Source: Panulirus ornatus (lineage: Eukaryota > Arthropoda > Malacostraca > Decapoda > Palinuridae). From it: 64,000 bases of DNA. This document shows positions 11,366 to 25,013 of this stretch, piece after piece. The notes beneath the pieces are model-generated. The model made no database searches, was not told the origin of the DNA, and saw only the letters and a list, made by a program, of their open reading frames with translations. Made by a program: the position numbers and the translations under genes. Location of the stretch: NCBI RefSeq assembly GCF_036320965.1, contig NC_092271.1:29087036-29151035 (forward strand). Direction: 5' to 3'. Positions within the stretch are counted from its first letter, which is position 1; each line of letters starts with the position of its first letter.

Positions 11366-13330
11366 GTATTTCTCAAATATATTCTTCAAAGCAAACACTT
11401 GATCCACTCATCCTCTACCACTTCTGAAACCACACTGCTCTTCCCCAGTCTGATGCTCTGTACAAGCCTTCACCCTCTCAATCAATACCCTCCCATATAA
11501 TTTACCAGGAATACTTAACAAACTTATCCCACTGTAATTTGAACACTCACCTTTATCCCCTATGACTTTGTACAATGGCACTATGCATGCATTCCGCCAA
11601 TCCTCACACACTTTACCATGAGCCATACATACACTGAATATCCTCACCAACCAGTCAACAACACAGTCACCCCCTTTTCTAATAAATTCCACTGCAATAA
11701 CATCTAAACCCACCGCCTTGCTGGCTTTCATCTTCCGCACAGCTTTCACTACCTCTTCTCTGTTTACCAAACCATTATCCCTGACCCTCTCACTTCACAA
11801 ACCACCTCAACCAAAACACCCAATATCTGCAACTCTATTATTTAACACATTCAACAACCCTTCAAAATACTCACTCCATCTCCTTCTCATATCACCACTA
11901 CTTGTTATTACCTCGCCATTAGCCCCCTTTACTGATGTTCCCTTTTTGTTCTCTTGTCTTATGCACTTTACTTGCCTCCTTCCAAAACATCTTTTTATTC
12001 TCCCTAAATTCAACGATAATCTCACCCCAACTCTCATTTGCCCTCTTTTTCACCTCTTGCACCTTTCTCCTGACCTCCTCCCTCTTTCTTTTATACATCT
12101 CCCAGGCATTTGCACTATTTCCCTGCAAAAATCGTCCAAATGCCTCTCTCTTCTCTTTCACTAATAATCTTACTTCTTCATCCCACCACTCACTACCCTT
12201 TCTAATCTGCCCACCTCCCACCTTTCTCATGCCACAGGCATCTTTTGCACAAGCCATCACCGCTTCCCTAAATACATCCCACTCCTCCCCCACTCCCCTT
12301 ATCTCCTTTGCTCTCACCTTTTTCCATTCTGCATCCAATCTCTCCAGGCACTTCCTCACACAAGTCTCCTTTCCAAGCTCACTTACTCTCACCACTCTCT
12401 TCACCCCAACGTTCTCTCTTCTTTTCTGAAAACCTCCATAAATCTTCACCTTCAACTCCACAAGATAATGATCAGACATCCTTCCAGTTGCCCCTCTCAG
12501 CACATTAACATCCAAAAGTCTCTCATTTCACGCGCCTATCAATTAACACATAATCCATTAATGCTCTCTGGCCATCTCTCCTACTTACATACGTATACTT
12601 ATGTATATCTCTCATTCAACCAGGTATTCCCAATCGCCAGTCCTTTTTCAGCACACAAATCTACATGCTCTTCGCCATTTCCACCTACGACACTGAACAC
12701 CCCATGTACACCAATCATTCCCTCAACTGCCACATTACTCACCATTACATTCAAATCACCTATCACTATAACCCAGTCTCATGCTTCAAAACTGCTAACA
12801 CACTCACTCAGCTGCTCCCAAAACACTTGCCTCTCATGATCTTCCTTCTCATGACCAGGTGCATAGGCACCAATAATTACCCATCTCTCTCCATCTGCTT
12901 TCAGTTTTACCCATATCAATCTAGAATTTACTTTCTTACACTCTATCACATAGTCCCATAACTCCTCCTTCCTTTGCTCTTGTCCTCTCACCAACCCCTG
13001 ACTTTACTAACAAGGCATTCCCAAACCACTCTTCCCCTTTACCCTTGAGCTTCGTTTCACTCAGAGCCAAAACATCCAGGTTCCTTTCCTCAAACATACT
13101 ACCTATCTCTCCTTTTTTCTCATCTTGGTTACATCCATACACATTTAGACACCTCAATCTGAGCCTTTGAGAAGGATGAGCACTTCCCGCATGGCTCCTT
13201 CTGTTTCCCTTTTTAGAAAGTTAAAATACAAGAGGAGGAGGGTTTCTAGCCCCATGCTCCCGTCCCCTTTAGTCGCCTTCTACTACATGCGGGGAATGCA
13301 TGGGAAGTATTCTTTCTCCCCTATCCCCAG

Positions 13331-14251
<921 letters not shown>

Positions 14252-14358
14252 TTAATATCTAAAACCTTACACCAGCTCTGCTGCATGCTCATTTTCATAC
14301 AATTAGAGCAACAGCTTAATCTTTCTTTATATTGTACAACCATAAGTAAAATGATAAG

Positions 14359-14870
14359 TCCTGCAGCCCTCAGAAAACTGGCTACGTCCACCAATCAGGA
14401 CCATAGCTCATAAAGTGTTGTGATGTGTGTGCATGTATGTGCACAAATATAAGGTAATTGAGAAGTTAGTGCTCAGTGTCTTCTTATGTGTGTTGCATTA
14501 TGGCCATAAAGGACATGAGATGTTGAAATGGTGTTTGTGGTATCGTCGTGGTGGGTGATGTCTAGAGCATAAGCAAAAAAGATTGATTCATGCCTGTTTA
14601 GGGAGTGTTTTTGATGGGTGTATATCTGGTGGGCTGGAATCAAAGACTAAATTGGAAGGTCAGTTGTTTAGAGCTTTTCCAGCTACTTCAGTGTGTGAGT
14701 GTTTTGTCAGTGTTATATTTGTTAGGGGTGGTGGGTCTGTGAGTAGAGGTTATCTGAAGTGTGAGGCAGAAGTAAGCTTTTATTTCTATTTGGGGGTTGG
14801 TGGCTAGTTATAGTGGATTGGGTGGGAGGGGTGTGATGCTGTTGCACAGAGCTGAGCGCCAAGCAGAACG
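14359..14870 (-). mobile_element. Jockey-like LINE C-terminal fragment, copy 1
   Basis: It is similar along its length to 15058-15925. On the minus strand the remnant of a zinc-knuckle-like end and a DVASFLRAAG segment can be read. It is heavily decayed and the coding frame is lost. Confidence 0.55.
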
Positions 14871-15057
14871 TAAGGTAAGGTAAAAGTAATAATAGCATCT
14901 AGAGGCTTCCTTCCTTTATAAAATTATGTAATTTAGTCAGACACACCTCTTCTATCGGTAAATAAAACTTAGTATATGAAAAGGTAACCAGTCATAATCA
15001 ACATTTTCTGTTACATAACCCTTCAAAATATCTTACCTGCCTACCCAGGATTCCCTT

Positions 15058-15925
15058 CTAAGGGGCTCCTGCCAGCACTCAGGAAACTGGCCATGCCCAC
15101 TGTGTGGGACCACAGGTCAAAAAGGTGGCAATGTTGTGTATGTCTATGTAGGAATTGTAGGGTAACAGAGCAGTAGGTATTCAGTGTCTTCACTGTTGTT
15201 GTTGCATCTGGGGCATGAGGGGTCTTGTGATATGCTGAAACAGTGTTTGTAATGTTGGTGTCACTGGTGGTGTCCAGAATGCAGAAGGGAAGGGGAAACT
15301 CACATTTGTCATGAGAGAGTACTTTCCCATGAGATTATGTATGTCTGACAATGTGATGTTTCAGACCAGGTTGGGAGGATGGTTGTTTAGTGCATGCTGG
15401 GTCAATTCAGAGTGTATATGTTTGGTTATTTTTCTGTTTGATTGGGATCTGTGAGCATGGGTTTCTAAAACATGAGGCAAGAGTCTGTTTTTCTTTTCTA
15501 ATAAGGGATCGGTGGTTGGTTATAAAATGGTTTGGATGATAAAGGTCTAGCACTATCACAAAGAATTGTGCCGAGCATGTTGACGGGGGAATGTATTGGA
15601 ACAACTTCCATTTCATTGTGTAGATGTTGAGCATATGGTTGCCACACAGTCAATGATTGTTCTTAGTGCTCTGTTTTGTGTGTTTGCAGCCATTTTGTAT
15701 CAGATTTTGATAGATGGATGAGTAGGAAGGCAGGTGTGGCATAGTTTAAGGTGGAAAAGATTACCTGCTTGTAAAACATACAAAAGGATTCTTTCCTTGT
15801 CTAAATCTTGTACCCATAACTGCTCTGAGTGTTAATTTGATCGATACCTATAAATGATTGGGGTTTTACCGAGTGGAAGCAACCAGCCATTAAAAGTGAT
15901 AGTATGATGCAGGCTGGCTTCATGT
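15058..15925 (-). mobile_element. Jockey-like LINE C-terminal fragment, copy 2
   Basis: On the minus strand SCPRCNNNSEDTEYLLLCYP is readable near 15160-15225, followed (after a frame change) by DLWSHTVGMASFLSAG. The CPxC ... LLLC pattern and the Trp/Phe-rich end are usual for the C-termini of Jockey-group LINE ORF2 proteins. Upstream coding is decayed. The clade call is from motif memory only. Confidence 0.6.
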
Positions 15926-15933
15926 CTGTCTGG

Positions 15934-16325
15934 GGTTAAAAGGATAACTGAATACCTGTGGAGATGCAGATATTCCATTCTGAAAGAGCCTGTGTTCCAA
16001 CTGTGTACTACAGTGTTGCACATTCGTAGCTGCTTGTGCAGTGTTGCTTGTGTGGTGTCAGGGCAATAATGGATAAGACATCTGTATGTAAAAGGAATGT
16101 CATGCTGTGGTCCACAAAAAGATTAATCTGTCAGAGGTTAAACGGATGACTGAAGACCTGTGGAGATGCAGACATTCCATTCTGAGAGAGCAATGTGTTT
16201 CCATTGTACAGTATAATGTCAGATGTTTGTTGCTGCTTGAATGATGTCAGGGTGATGTGATATTAAGACATCTGCATATATGAGGAATGCCATGCTGTGA
16301 TCCACAGGTTAAGGAAGATCATGTA
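15934..16325. repeat. Two tandem copies of a ~200-bp unit
   Basis: GGTTAAAAGGATAACTGAA...CTGTGGAGATGCAGATATTCCATTCTGA recurs at 16136 as GGTTAAACGGATGACTGAAGACC... The period is about 202 bp and the copies diverge noticeably. It probably arose within the decayed LINE next to it. Confidence 0.75.
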
Positions 16326-16377
16326 TGAAGGCATTGAAGGTTAGAAAGAGAACTGTTCTGAAGAGGAGGAAGAGTGT

Positions 16378-16605
16378 TAAAGGCCTGAACATGCAAAAGG
16401 GTGTAAGGTGTGCATGGAACTAAGTGAATTAGTACAATGTGTATATATAGTTAGGAACATGCTATGATCAAATTGAACCAGGGGATACGAAGTTGTCAGG
16501 AAACAATGGAAAGGTCTGTGAAGCCTGGTTGTGGATAGGTGGCTGTAGTTTTGGTACACTATACATGACAGCTAGAAAGTGGACATGAGCAAATGAGGCC
16601 ATTCC
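16378..16605 (+). mobile_element. RTE-1 3' fragment, old
   Basis: It shows degraded GGCCTGAACATGCA...GTGAATTA...ACAATGT, then GGAAAGGTCTGTGAAGCCTGGTTGTGGATAGG and GACAGCTAGAAAGT, the C-terminal end and start of the long-form 3'UTR. It breaks off near 16605. Confidence 0.75.
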
Positions 16606-16849
16606 TTTGAATGTTCCTGCATATCTGTATTGTACAGGGAGAGAGCTTCACACTTACAGGGCCACACTTCTTTCCTATTATCATGCAGCTTCTTAAATTT
16701 ATATATGCTGTCTACATTAACCATATTCTCTGTCATTTAATTATATTCATCCACCACTCTTATCCTAGAAACAATACTTCTTTACATCTTTATGAACAAC
16801 TAACTTTCTTGCTAAATTTCATGTCCTCTGTTTGCTCTAACCCTACATC

Positions 16850-17900
16850 TCTTGAAGAACTGTTCCCTGTCCATGTCACTGATCTGTTGTGATCATGCCA
16901 CCCCTCATTCCTCTCTCTTCCAAGGAGGGCAAATTCAAAGCCTCTAGCCTTTCATTGTAACTAAGCTCTCTCAATTCTGGTACAACTTTGTTGTCCTCCT
17001 CTTGACATTAGCTCTTTGTGATTGTTCAGGTTGCTGACCAAACTAGAGAAACATATTCTACTTTTGGCCAGAGGCGAGATATGAAGAGCTTGCTAAGTAT
17101 TTCCTTAGTCATTATACTTGATGGCTCTCATATGCTTTACATGCAGACAGTTTGTCTCAACCATTCTCCTCATGTGGGACTGGCAATAAGTTAGGGAAGA
17201 TATCAACTCCCAGGTCCTTCTAACATATGAAATCCTGAAGCTAATTTCCTGCTACTCAATAATCATACTGAGGCCTTCTTTCCCTTTGCCTCATCCTCAT
17301 TACTTTACATTCATTTGGGTAGAATTTCATCAACCATGTATCTGACCAACTTTGGAGCTGTTTGGGTCCCTTTCAAGTTAATGCAATCCTATATGCTATT
17401 CACATCCCTCATGACCTTTTGTATTGCAAAAATATCCAGATAAGAGTCCATCCCTTCAGGTAAGTCAAATACATAGATCAAAAGGAGTAATGGTCCACAA
17501 ACAGATCTGACAGGAACTCTGCTGAAGCTAATTTAAAGCTATTCAATAATCATACTAAGGCCTTCTTCCCCTATGCTTCATCCTCATTACTTTACATTCA
17601 CTTGGGTAGAATTCCATCAACCATATATCTGACCAACTTTGGAGTCGTGGAGTCCCCTTTTAAGTTAATGCTATCCTCTATGCTTTTCACATGCCTCATG
17701 ACCTTTGTATCATCTGCAAATATAATCAGATGAGAATCCATGCCTTCAGGCACGTAAATACATAGATCAAGAGGGGTAACAGCCTGGCACTCTACTAGAT
17801 ACTTCAACGAAACTAAAGAAGGTTCTGCTGAGAAGCATCCTTTGTTCCCTTCCATCAAGATAATCTCTGATCCACTGAAAGGGTTTTCCAATTATTCCTA
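16850..17900 (-). mobile_element. CR1-like LINE fragment with internal duplication
   Basis: On the minus strand the RT catalytic box reads IIFADDTKVMRHVKSIEDSI (about 17650-17740). It is followed by the remnant of the SWSDKWLMEFN-type segment and, farther left, LERIQ/LREL-type pieces common to CR1-like LINEs. A segment of about 287 bp is directly repeated (17237-17523 and 17524 to about 17795), so the RT box occurs twice, once decayed. Frames are broken. Confidence 0.65.
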
Positions 17901-17924
17901 TCTAGTGCGAGTCATGAGCTATAG

Positions 17925-18262
17925 ATAAGGTAACATGGAGGAGGATGGATGTGTTGGAAATTAAATGTCTGAGAGCAAAATGTGGTGTGACATGGTTTGA
18001 TCAAGCAAGTAATGAAAAGCATAAGAGAGAGGTGTGGTAATAAAAAGAGTGTGGTTGAGAGAGATGATGATGCTGTACTAAAATGGTTTGGACAAGTGGA
18101 AAGAGTGAGTGGGGAAAGGTTGACAAAGAGGACATATATGTCAGAAGTGGAGGGAACAAGAAGTGGGAGACCAAGTTGGGGGTGGAAGGATGGAGTGTAA
18201 AAGATTTTGAGTGATTGGGGTCTGAAAATGCAGAAGAGTGAAAGGCATGAACGGAATAGTGA
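17925..18262 (+). mobile_element. RTE-1 C-terminal fragment
   Basis: It encodes, with breaks, GNKKSVVERDDDAVLKWFGQ, SGERLTKRTYMSEVEGTRSG and a GRPSWGWKDG end, homologous to the RTE-1 C-terminus. Divergence is greater than in the 44-57 kb copies. The 3'UTR is missing. Confidence 0.85.
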
Positions 18263-18321
18263 TTTTGAATATGTATGTGTGTGTGTGTGTATATTTATTA
18301 TACTTTGTAACATTAGCGAGG

Positions 18322-18453
18322 TTTCCCATTTTAGAAAGTTAAAATAATACAAGGAGGGGAGGATTTCTGGCCCCCCGCTCCCGTCCCCTCTAGTCGCTTT
18401 CTACGACACGCGAGGAATGCGTGGGAAGTATTCTTTCACCCCTATCCCCAGGG

Positions 18454-18455
<2 letters not shown>
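18322..18455 (-). mobile_element. RTE-1 5' head fragment
   Basis: The minus strand reads CCCTGGGGATAGGGGTGAAAG...CTTCCCACGCATTCC...GGGAGCGGGGGGCCAGAAATCC...TAAAATGGGAAA, the 5' head found at the start of copies B and L. It is preceded by a 35-bp tail scrap (18288-18322). Confidence 0.85.
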
Positions 18456-18499
<44 letters not shown>

Positions 18500-18565
18500 C
18501 ACACACATACACATACATACGCACATATACACACACACACACACATACATATATATACATATGAA
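18456..18565. repeat. AT/AC microsatellite
   Basis: (TA)n is followed by ACACATAC-type repeats. It directly abuts the RTE-1 5' head, as do other (TA)n tracts in this window. Confidence 0.9.
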
Positions 18566-18839
18566 AAATGTAAGAAACAATTTAGAAAACTGAAACTTCT
18601 ATTTTGAAATGAAATGAAAAAATGAATGTCACATAATGGTTCAACCTCTGGCTATGGAAAAAGGAAATGTATAATTTATTTACACAAACGTCAATAGAAG
18701 CTTTCATCAATTTAACCACTGTATCCATAAGCTTCAATGTCTAAGCTACATTTTTTCCAATTTCACTATTTTCTTGTCAAAGCACCATGTATGAAAACTA
18801 TCACTCCAGTAACACAACTATAAACATTTACTTCCCCTT

Positions 18840-18927
18840 TAAAAAAGTTCTGGGGAAGTCTGTCTCGATACACTGCGGGACACTCTACCACCTGGCGAGG
18901 TTTGTGTTGCAATGGTTCTTGATTCAC
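18840..18927. other. Orphan GC-richer patch
   Basis: An 88-bp stretch (GAAGTCTGTCTCGATACACTGC...) with higher GC than its surroundings. I cannot assign it to any family in the window. It is bounded on the right by a LINE tail fragment. Confidence 0.35.
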
Positions 18928-19077
18928 AAAGCTGTGTAGGTATGTATATTTGCGTGTGTGGACGTATGTATATACATGTGTATGGGGGTGGGTTGGGCCA
19001 TTTCTTTCGTCTGTTTCCTTGCGCTACCTCGCAAACGCGGGAGACAGCGGAAAAAGAAAAAAAAAAAAAAAAAAAAA
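18928..19077 (+). mobile_element. RTE-1 3' tail only (short form)
   Basis: It runs from AAAGCTGTGTAGGTATG to GGGAGACAGCGG, then about 27 A-rich bases. It is a severely truncated, recent-looking insertion whose A-tail abuts copy C. Confidence 0.82.
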
Positions 19078-21085
19078 CATTAGCAAGGTAGTGCAAGGAA
19101 ACAGACGAAAGAATGGCCCAACCCACCCACATACACAGGTATGTACATAAACACCCACACACGCACATATACATACCTATACATTTTAATGTGTACATAC
19201 ATATACATACACAGACATATACATATATACACATGTACATATTCATACTTGCTGCCTTAATATATTCCTGTTGCCACCCCGCCACACATGAAATGGCACC
19301 CCCCCTTCCCCTGTGCGTGTGCAAGCTAGCGCTAGGAAAAGACAACAAAGGCCACATTCATTCACACTCAGTCTCTAGCTGTCATGTGTACTGCACCAAA
19401 ACTATAGCTCCCTTTTCACATTCAGGCCCAACAAAACTTTCCATGGTTTACCCCAGACACTTCACATGCTCCGGTTCAATCCACTGACAGCACGTCGACC
19501 CTGGTATACCACATCGTTCCAATTCACTCTATTCCTTGTATGCCTTTCATCCTCCTGTGTTTAGGCTCCGATCACTCAAAATCTTTTTCACTCCATCCGT
19601 CCACCTCCAATTTGGTCTTCCACTTCTCCTCGTTCCCTTCACCTCTGACACATACATCCTCTTTGTCAATCTTTCTTCACTCATTCTCTCCATGTGACCA
19701 AACCATTTCAAAACACCCTCTTCTGCTCTCTCAACCACACTCTTTTTATTACCACACATCGCTCTTACCCTATTAGTACTTACTCGATCAAACCACCTCA
19801 CACCACATATTGTGCTCAAACATCTCATTTCCAGCACATCCACCCTCCTCCGCACAACTCTATCCATAGCCCATGCCTCGCAACCATATAACATTGTTGG
19901 AACCACTATTCCTTCAAACATACCCATTTTTGCTTTCCGAGATAATGTTCTCGACTTCCATACATTCTTCAATGCTTCCAGAATTTTCGCCCCCTCCCCC
20001 ACCCTATGATTCACTTCCACTTCCATGGTTCCATCCGCTGCCAAATCCACTCCCAGATATCTAAAACACTTCACTTCCTCCACTTTTTCTCCATTCAAAC
20101 TTTCCTCCCAATTGACTTGTCCCTCAACCCTACTGTACCTAATAACATTACTCTTATTCACATTTACTCTCAGCTTTCTTCTTTCACACACTTTACCAAA
20201 CTCAGTCACCAGCTTCTGCAGTTTCTCACATGAATCAGCCACCAGCGCTGTATCATCAGCGAACAACAACTGACTCACTTCCTAATCCATTTGTATCCAT
20301 AAGTATTTCTCATACATTCTTCAAAGCAAACACCTGATCCACACATTCTCAACCACTTCTGAAACCACACTGCTCGTCCCCAATCTGACATATAGAATAG
20401 TCCTTTAAAATACTCACTCCATATCCTATTTACTTCATCACTACCTGTTACCACTTACAATTTGCCTCCTTCACCATAGTTCTCATTTGTTCTCTTGTTT
20501 TTTTGCACTTTTAATCTCCTCCTAAAATACCTTATCACTAAAGTTTCCAGATGCTTGCACACCCTAACTCTCATTTGCTCTCTTTTTCAATCCCAGCACC
20601 TACCTCCTGTAGCTACCGCTTGTACATTCCCCAATAATCTACTCTCCTTCCTTATTAGTAATACCCAAATGCCTCCTTTTTCTATTTCACTAGTGACTTT
20701 ACTTCATCCCACCACTCACTACCATTTCTAATCTGCCCAACTTCCACCTTTCGCATACTACATGCATTTCTCACACATACCAGCACTGCTTCCCTAATTA
20801 CCTTCCATTCTTCACCCACTCCCCTTACTTCATTCACTTTCACCTTTTGACATTCAACACTTAATAATTCCTGGTATTTCTTCATACAAGTCTCTTTCCC
20901 AAGTTAACTTAGGCTCTTCTCACCAATACTGTTTTCTCTTCTTTTTTCTACCTAAAATAACTTTCTTTTACAAATTGAAATACAAGGGAAGGGGTTTCCA
21001 GACCCTTGCTTTCGCCCCTCTAGTCACCTACATCAAGCACAGAATACTAAGGTAGAAATCTTTCTCACCTACCCCATGTATTACT
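19078..21085 (-). mobile_element. RTE-1 LINE copy C, decayed
   Basis: It has a long-form 3'UTR (19078-19500) and a well-preserved 243-codon stretch (19547-20278) from SQLLFADDTALVADSCEKLQ through LYGCEAWAMD, RSGRPNWRW and KKILSDRSL. Upstream of that, internal deletions have removed most of RT (20282-20400). The linker follows (20400-20930), then a degraded 5' head ending near 21085. It is uneven: the C-terminal half is much better preserved than the 5' half, so two insertions of different age may be joined here. Confidence 0.82.
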
Positions 21086-21205
21086 GGTGGTTTTGGAACA
21101 TTACAAGACAGCTAGAGAATGGAGTGAGCAAATGCAGTGTTTCTTTATCTGCCTTGCTAACGTAGGAAAAGGCAATCAAGTATGAAAAAAAAAAAAAAAT
21201 CAATC
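21086..21205 (+). mobile_element. RTE-1 3' tail fragment, old
   Basis: GGTTTTGGAACATTACAAGACAGCTAGAGAATGGAGTGAGCAAATG...CTGCCTTGCTAACGTAGG then an A-tract matches parts of the long-form 3'UTR with a large deletion. Confidence 0.65.
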
Positions 21206-22380
<1,175 letters not shown>

Positions 22381-22381
22381 A

Positions 22382-22413
<32 letters not shown>

Positions 22414-22620
22414 GAATGTGGGGGGGACATATACACATGCATGTATATATGTGCTGTTAATAGACTAAACCAAGGTGCATGAAGCATCCAAGGTAAACCT
22501 CAGAAAAGTTTGCAGGGCCTGGATGTGGACTGGGAGCTGTGATTATGATGCATTACACAAGTTATAGAGAATGGATGGCCTTTCTTCATCTGTTCCTGGC
22601 ACTACCTCGCTAATATATAT
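22381..22620 (+). mobile_element. GT microsatellite plus RTE-1 tail fragment
   Basis: (GT)n at 22383-22406 is followed by GCTGTTAATAGACTAAACCAAGG...GGCCTGGATGTGGACTGGGAGCTGTG...CTGTTCCTGGCACTACCTCGCTAA, an old long-form 3'UTR with deletions. A scrap of minus-strand tail follows to about 22720. Confidence 0.7.
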
Positions 22621-22904
22621 CATTTCATTTATCAGTTCATCATACTTAATCGCCATTTCCCATTTTAGAGCCAGGAAACAGACAAAGAAAGACCCATCCA
22701 CTCATACATATATATGCACATATACACCTCACGAATTCTCCCTCACTATCTTGTGGACTACTTATGGCATTCTGTACACAAACGTATAATCTCTCTTTGT
22801 CATATGTAACACTTGACAACACTTAACTCACACAACTTATTCTTCAAAACTCTAGATTTTCCTGTGGTGAGCACTATGTGCTAGCCCTTCCTTTTAGCAA
22901 AATG

Positions 22905-23075
22905 GTTGGAGCAGTGGATATAAGTAGTAGGTAGGAACATTAAGGCAAGAACATTAGCTAGATGTAGTAGGTAGGAGCATTAAATAGGGGTAGTTATTAG
23001 GAACATTAGGTATGAGTCTCTGCAAACACAGTGCTAGACATGCCCTCTGCCTGTGGCTTAAGAGTGTGACATTGC
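22905..23075 (+). repeat. Minisatellite-like array of AGGTAGGAACATTA motifs
   Basis: Irregular repeats of GTAGGTAGGAACATTA/AGCATTA, then GTCTCTGCAAACACAGTGCTAGAC. It is related, in the other orientation, to 7545-7665. Confidence 0.6.
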
Positions 23076-23174
23076 AGGCTTAGAAGTAGCACTGGAGTTC
23101 TTTAGTTGGGATGGGCATCAGACATAGATAGACAGACACAACCATACATGTACATTTATTTATATATTCATTTA

Positions 23175-24061
23175 TCATATTTTGTCGCTGTCTCCCGCGT
23201 TAGCGAGGTAGCACAAGGAAACAGACGAAAGAATGGCCCAGCCCACCCACCCACATACACATGTATGTACATACATATCCACACATGCACATATACATAC
23301 CTATACATTCCAACATATACTTATATATACATACACAGACATATACATATATACACATCTGCATAATTCATACTTGCTGCCTTTATTCATTCCCATCGCC
23401 ACCCCACCACACATGAAATGACAACCCCCTCCCCATGCATGCACACAAGGTAGCGCTAGGAAAAGACAACAAAGGCCACATTCGTTCACACTCAAGTCTC
23501 TAGCTGTCATGTATAATGCACCAAAACCACAGCTCCCTTTCCACATCCAAAGAAGCTTCACATGCCCTGGTTCAATCCACTGACAGCACGTCGACCCCAG
23601 TATACCACATTGTTCCAATTCACTCTATTCCTTCCACGTCTTTCACCCTCCTGCATGTTCAGGCCCCAATTGCTCAAAATCTTTTTCACTCCATCTTTCC
23701 ACCTCCAATTTGGTCTTCCACTTCTTATTCCCTCCACCTCTGACACATATATCCTCTTTGTCAATCTTTCCTCACTCATTCTCCCCATGTGACCAAACCA
23801 TTTCAAAACACCCTCTCCTGCTCTCTCAACCCCACTCTTTTTATTACCACACATCTCTCTTACCCTTTCATTACTTACTCGATCAAACCACCTCACACAA
23901 CATATTGTCCTCAAATATCTCATTTCCAATACATCCACCCTCCTCCTCACAACTCTATCTATAGCCCACGCCTCGCAACCATATAACATTGTTGGAACCA
24001 CATTTCCATCAAACATACCCATTTTTGCTTTCCGAGATAATGTTCTCGCCTTCGACACATG
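23175..24061 (-). mobile_element. RTE-1 LINE copy D, 5'-truncated
   Basis: It has a long-form 3'UTR with a deletion near 23550 and then the C-terminal 168 codons in one frame (23558-24064), from LSRKAKMGMF through LYGCEAWAID, VLKWFGHMGRM and RSGRPNWRW. It ends 135 bp from the donor of SUPT16H exon 24196-24301. The right part (from about 23561) belongs to the large tandem duplication. Confidence 0.88.
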
Positions 24062-24181
24062 CACAAGGAAAATCTATGGCAGAGGGACCTTCACATGTAA
24101 TAGTCTCCCATATGAGAGCAAATAGTGGCAATGACAAACACAAATACATATTTATAAGCAAAAAATAATTGAGTTAAATTA

Positions 24182-24370
<189 letters not shown>

Positions 24371-24460
24371 TCAAAGTCTTGAATAATAAAATACCTCAGT
24401 GACACAACTACTATTCACCATGTGTTTGATGGTGAATGAAAAGAATTACGTTTAAAGCAA

Positions 24461-25013
24461 GGAGAGTGAATGGTCTGCAGCAGGGATGTGTGATGTTTCC
24501 ATGGTTGTTTAATTTCTTTGTGGATGGGGTGGTGATGGATGCATTTATGCAACAGTCTTGGAGAGAGGGGATAAGAGAGCCTGGGAAGTGAGCCAGTTGT
24601 TGTTTGCTGATGATAGAGCACTGGTGGATGATTTGAATGAGAAACTTTAGAAGTTATTGACTATGATCAGAAGTGTGTGTGAAGAAGGTGAATAAAAGCA
24701 AGGTTATTAGGTTTAGCAGGGTTGAGGGAAAAGTTAGTTGGCATGAAAGTTTGAATGGAGAAAAATTGGAGGAAGTGAGGAGTTTTAGCTATCTGGGAGT
24801 GGACTTGGCAGAACAGAACTATGGAAGCTTGAGCGAGTCATACAGTGAGGGAGGGGGGAAGGTTCTGGGAGCACTGAAGAATGTATGGAAAGAGAGAATG
24901 GTATCTGGGAGGGCAAAAATGGGTATATTTGAAGGAGCAGTAGTCCTGACAATATTGTATGGCTCCACGGTATAGGCTATAGATAGAATTATGCAGAAAA
25001 GGGCGGATGTAAA
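24461..25013 (+). mobile_element. RTE-1 internal fragment, 553-bp unit 1
   Basis: It is a rearranged RT-to-C-terminal piece: GLQQGCVMFPWLFNFFVDGV, SQLLFADDRALVDD (TGATGATAGAG replaces the usual box), NKSKVIRFSRVEGKVSW and a FSYLGVDLAEQ segment, ending LYGSTV*. Deletions keep it short. It starts about 160 bp upstream of SUPT16H exon 24196-24301. Confidence 0.85.

Larger units (their letters stand above)
9081..13330 (-). mobile_element. RTE-1 LINE copy B, full 5' head, interrupted
   Basis: Reading right to left, the copy starts at 13330 with the 5' head (CCCTGGGGATAGGGGAGAAAG). It then has the endonuclease (SETKLKGKGEEWFGN at about 13050, IGAYAPGHEK near 12850), the linker (11919-12515), the RT start (11408-11770, NREEVVKAVRKMKASKAVGLD), the rest of RT and C-terminus (9500-10610) and a long-form 3'UTR to 9081. 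It is broken by many stops and frameshifts and by two later insertions at 10612-11278 and 11290-11365. Without them it is about 3.5 kb, close to full length. It provides the reference for the 5' head. Confidence 0.9.

Noticed and set aside
14870..15057. Possible tRNA-derived sequence near GAGCGCCAAGCAGAACG
   Set aside because: No convincing A/B boxes or cloverleaf; it lies at the end of a Jockey-like fragment.
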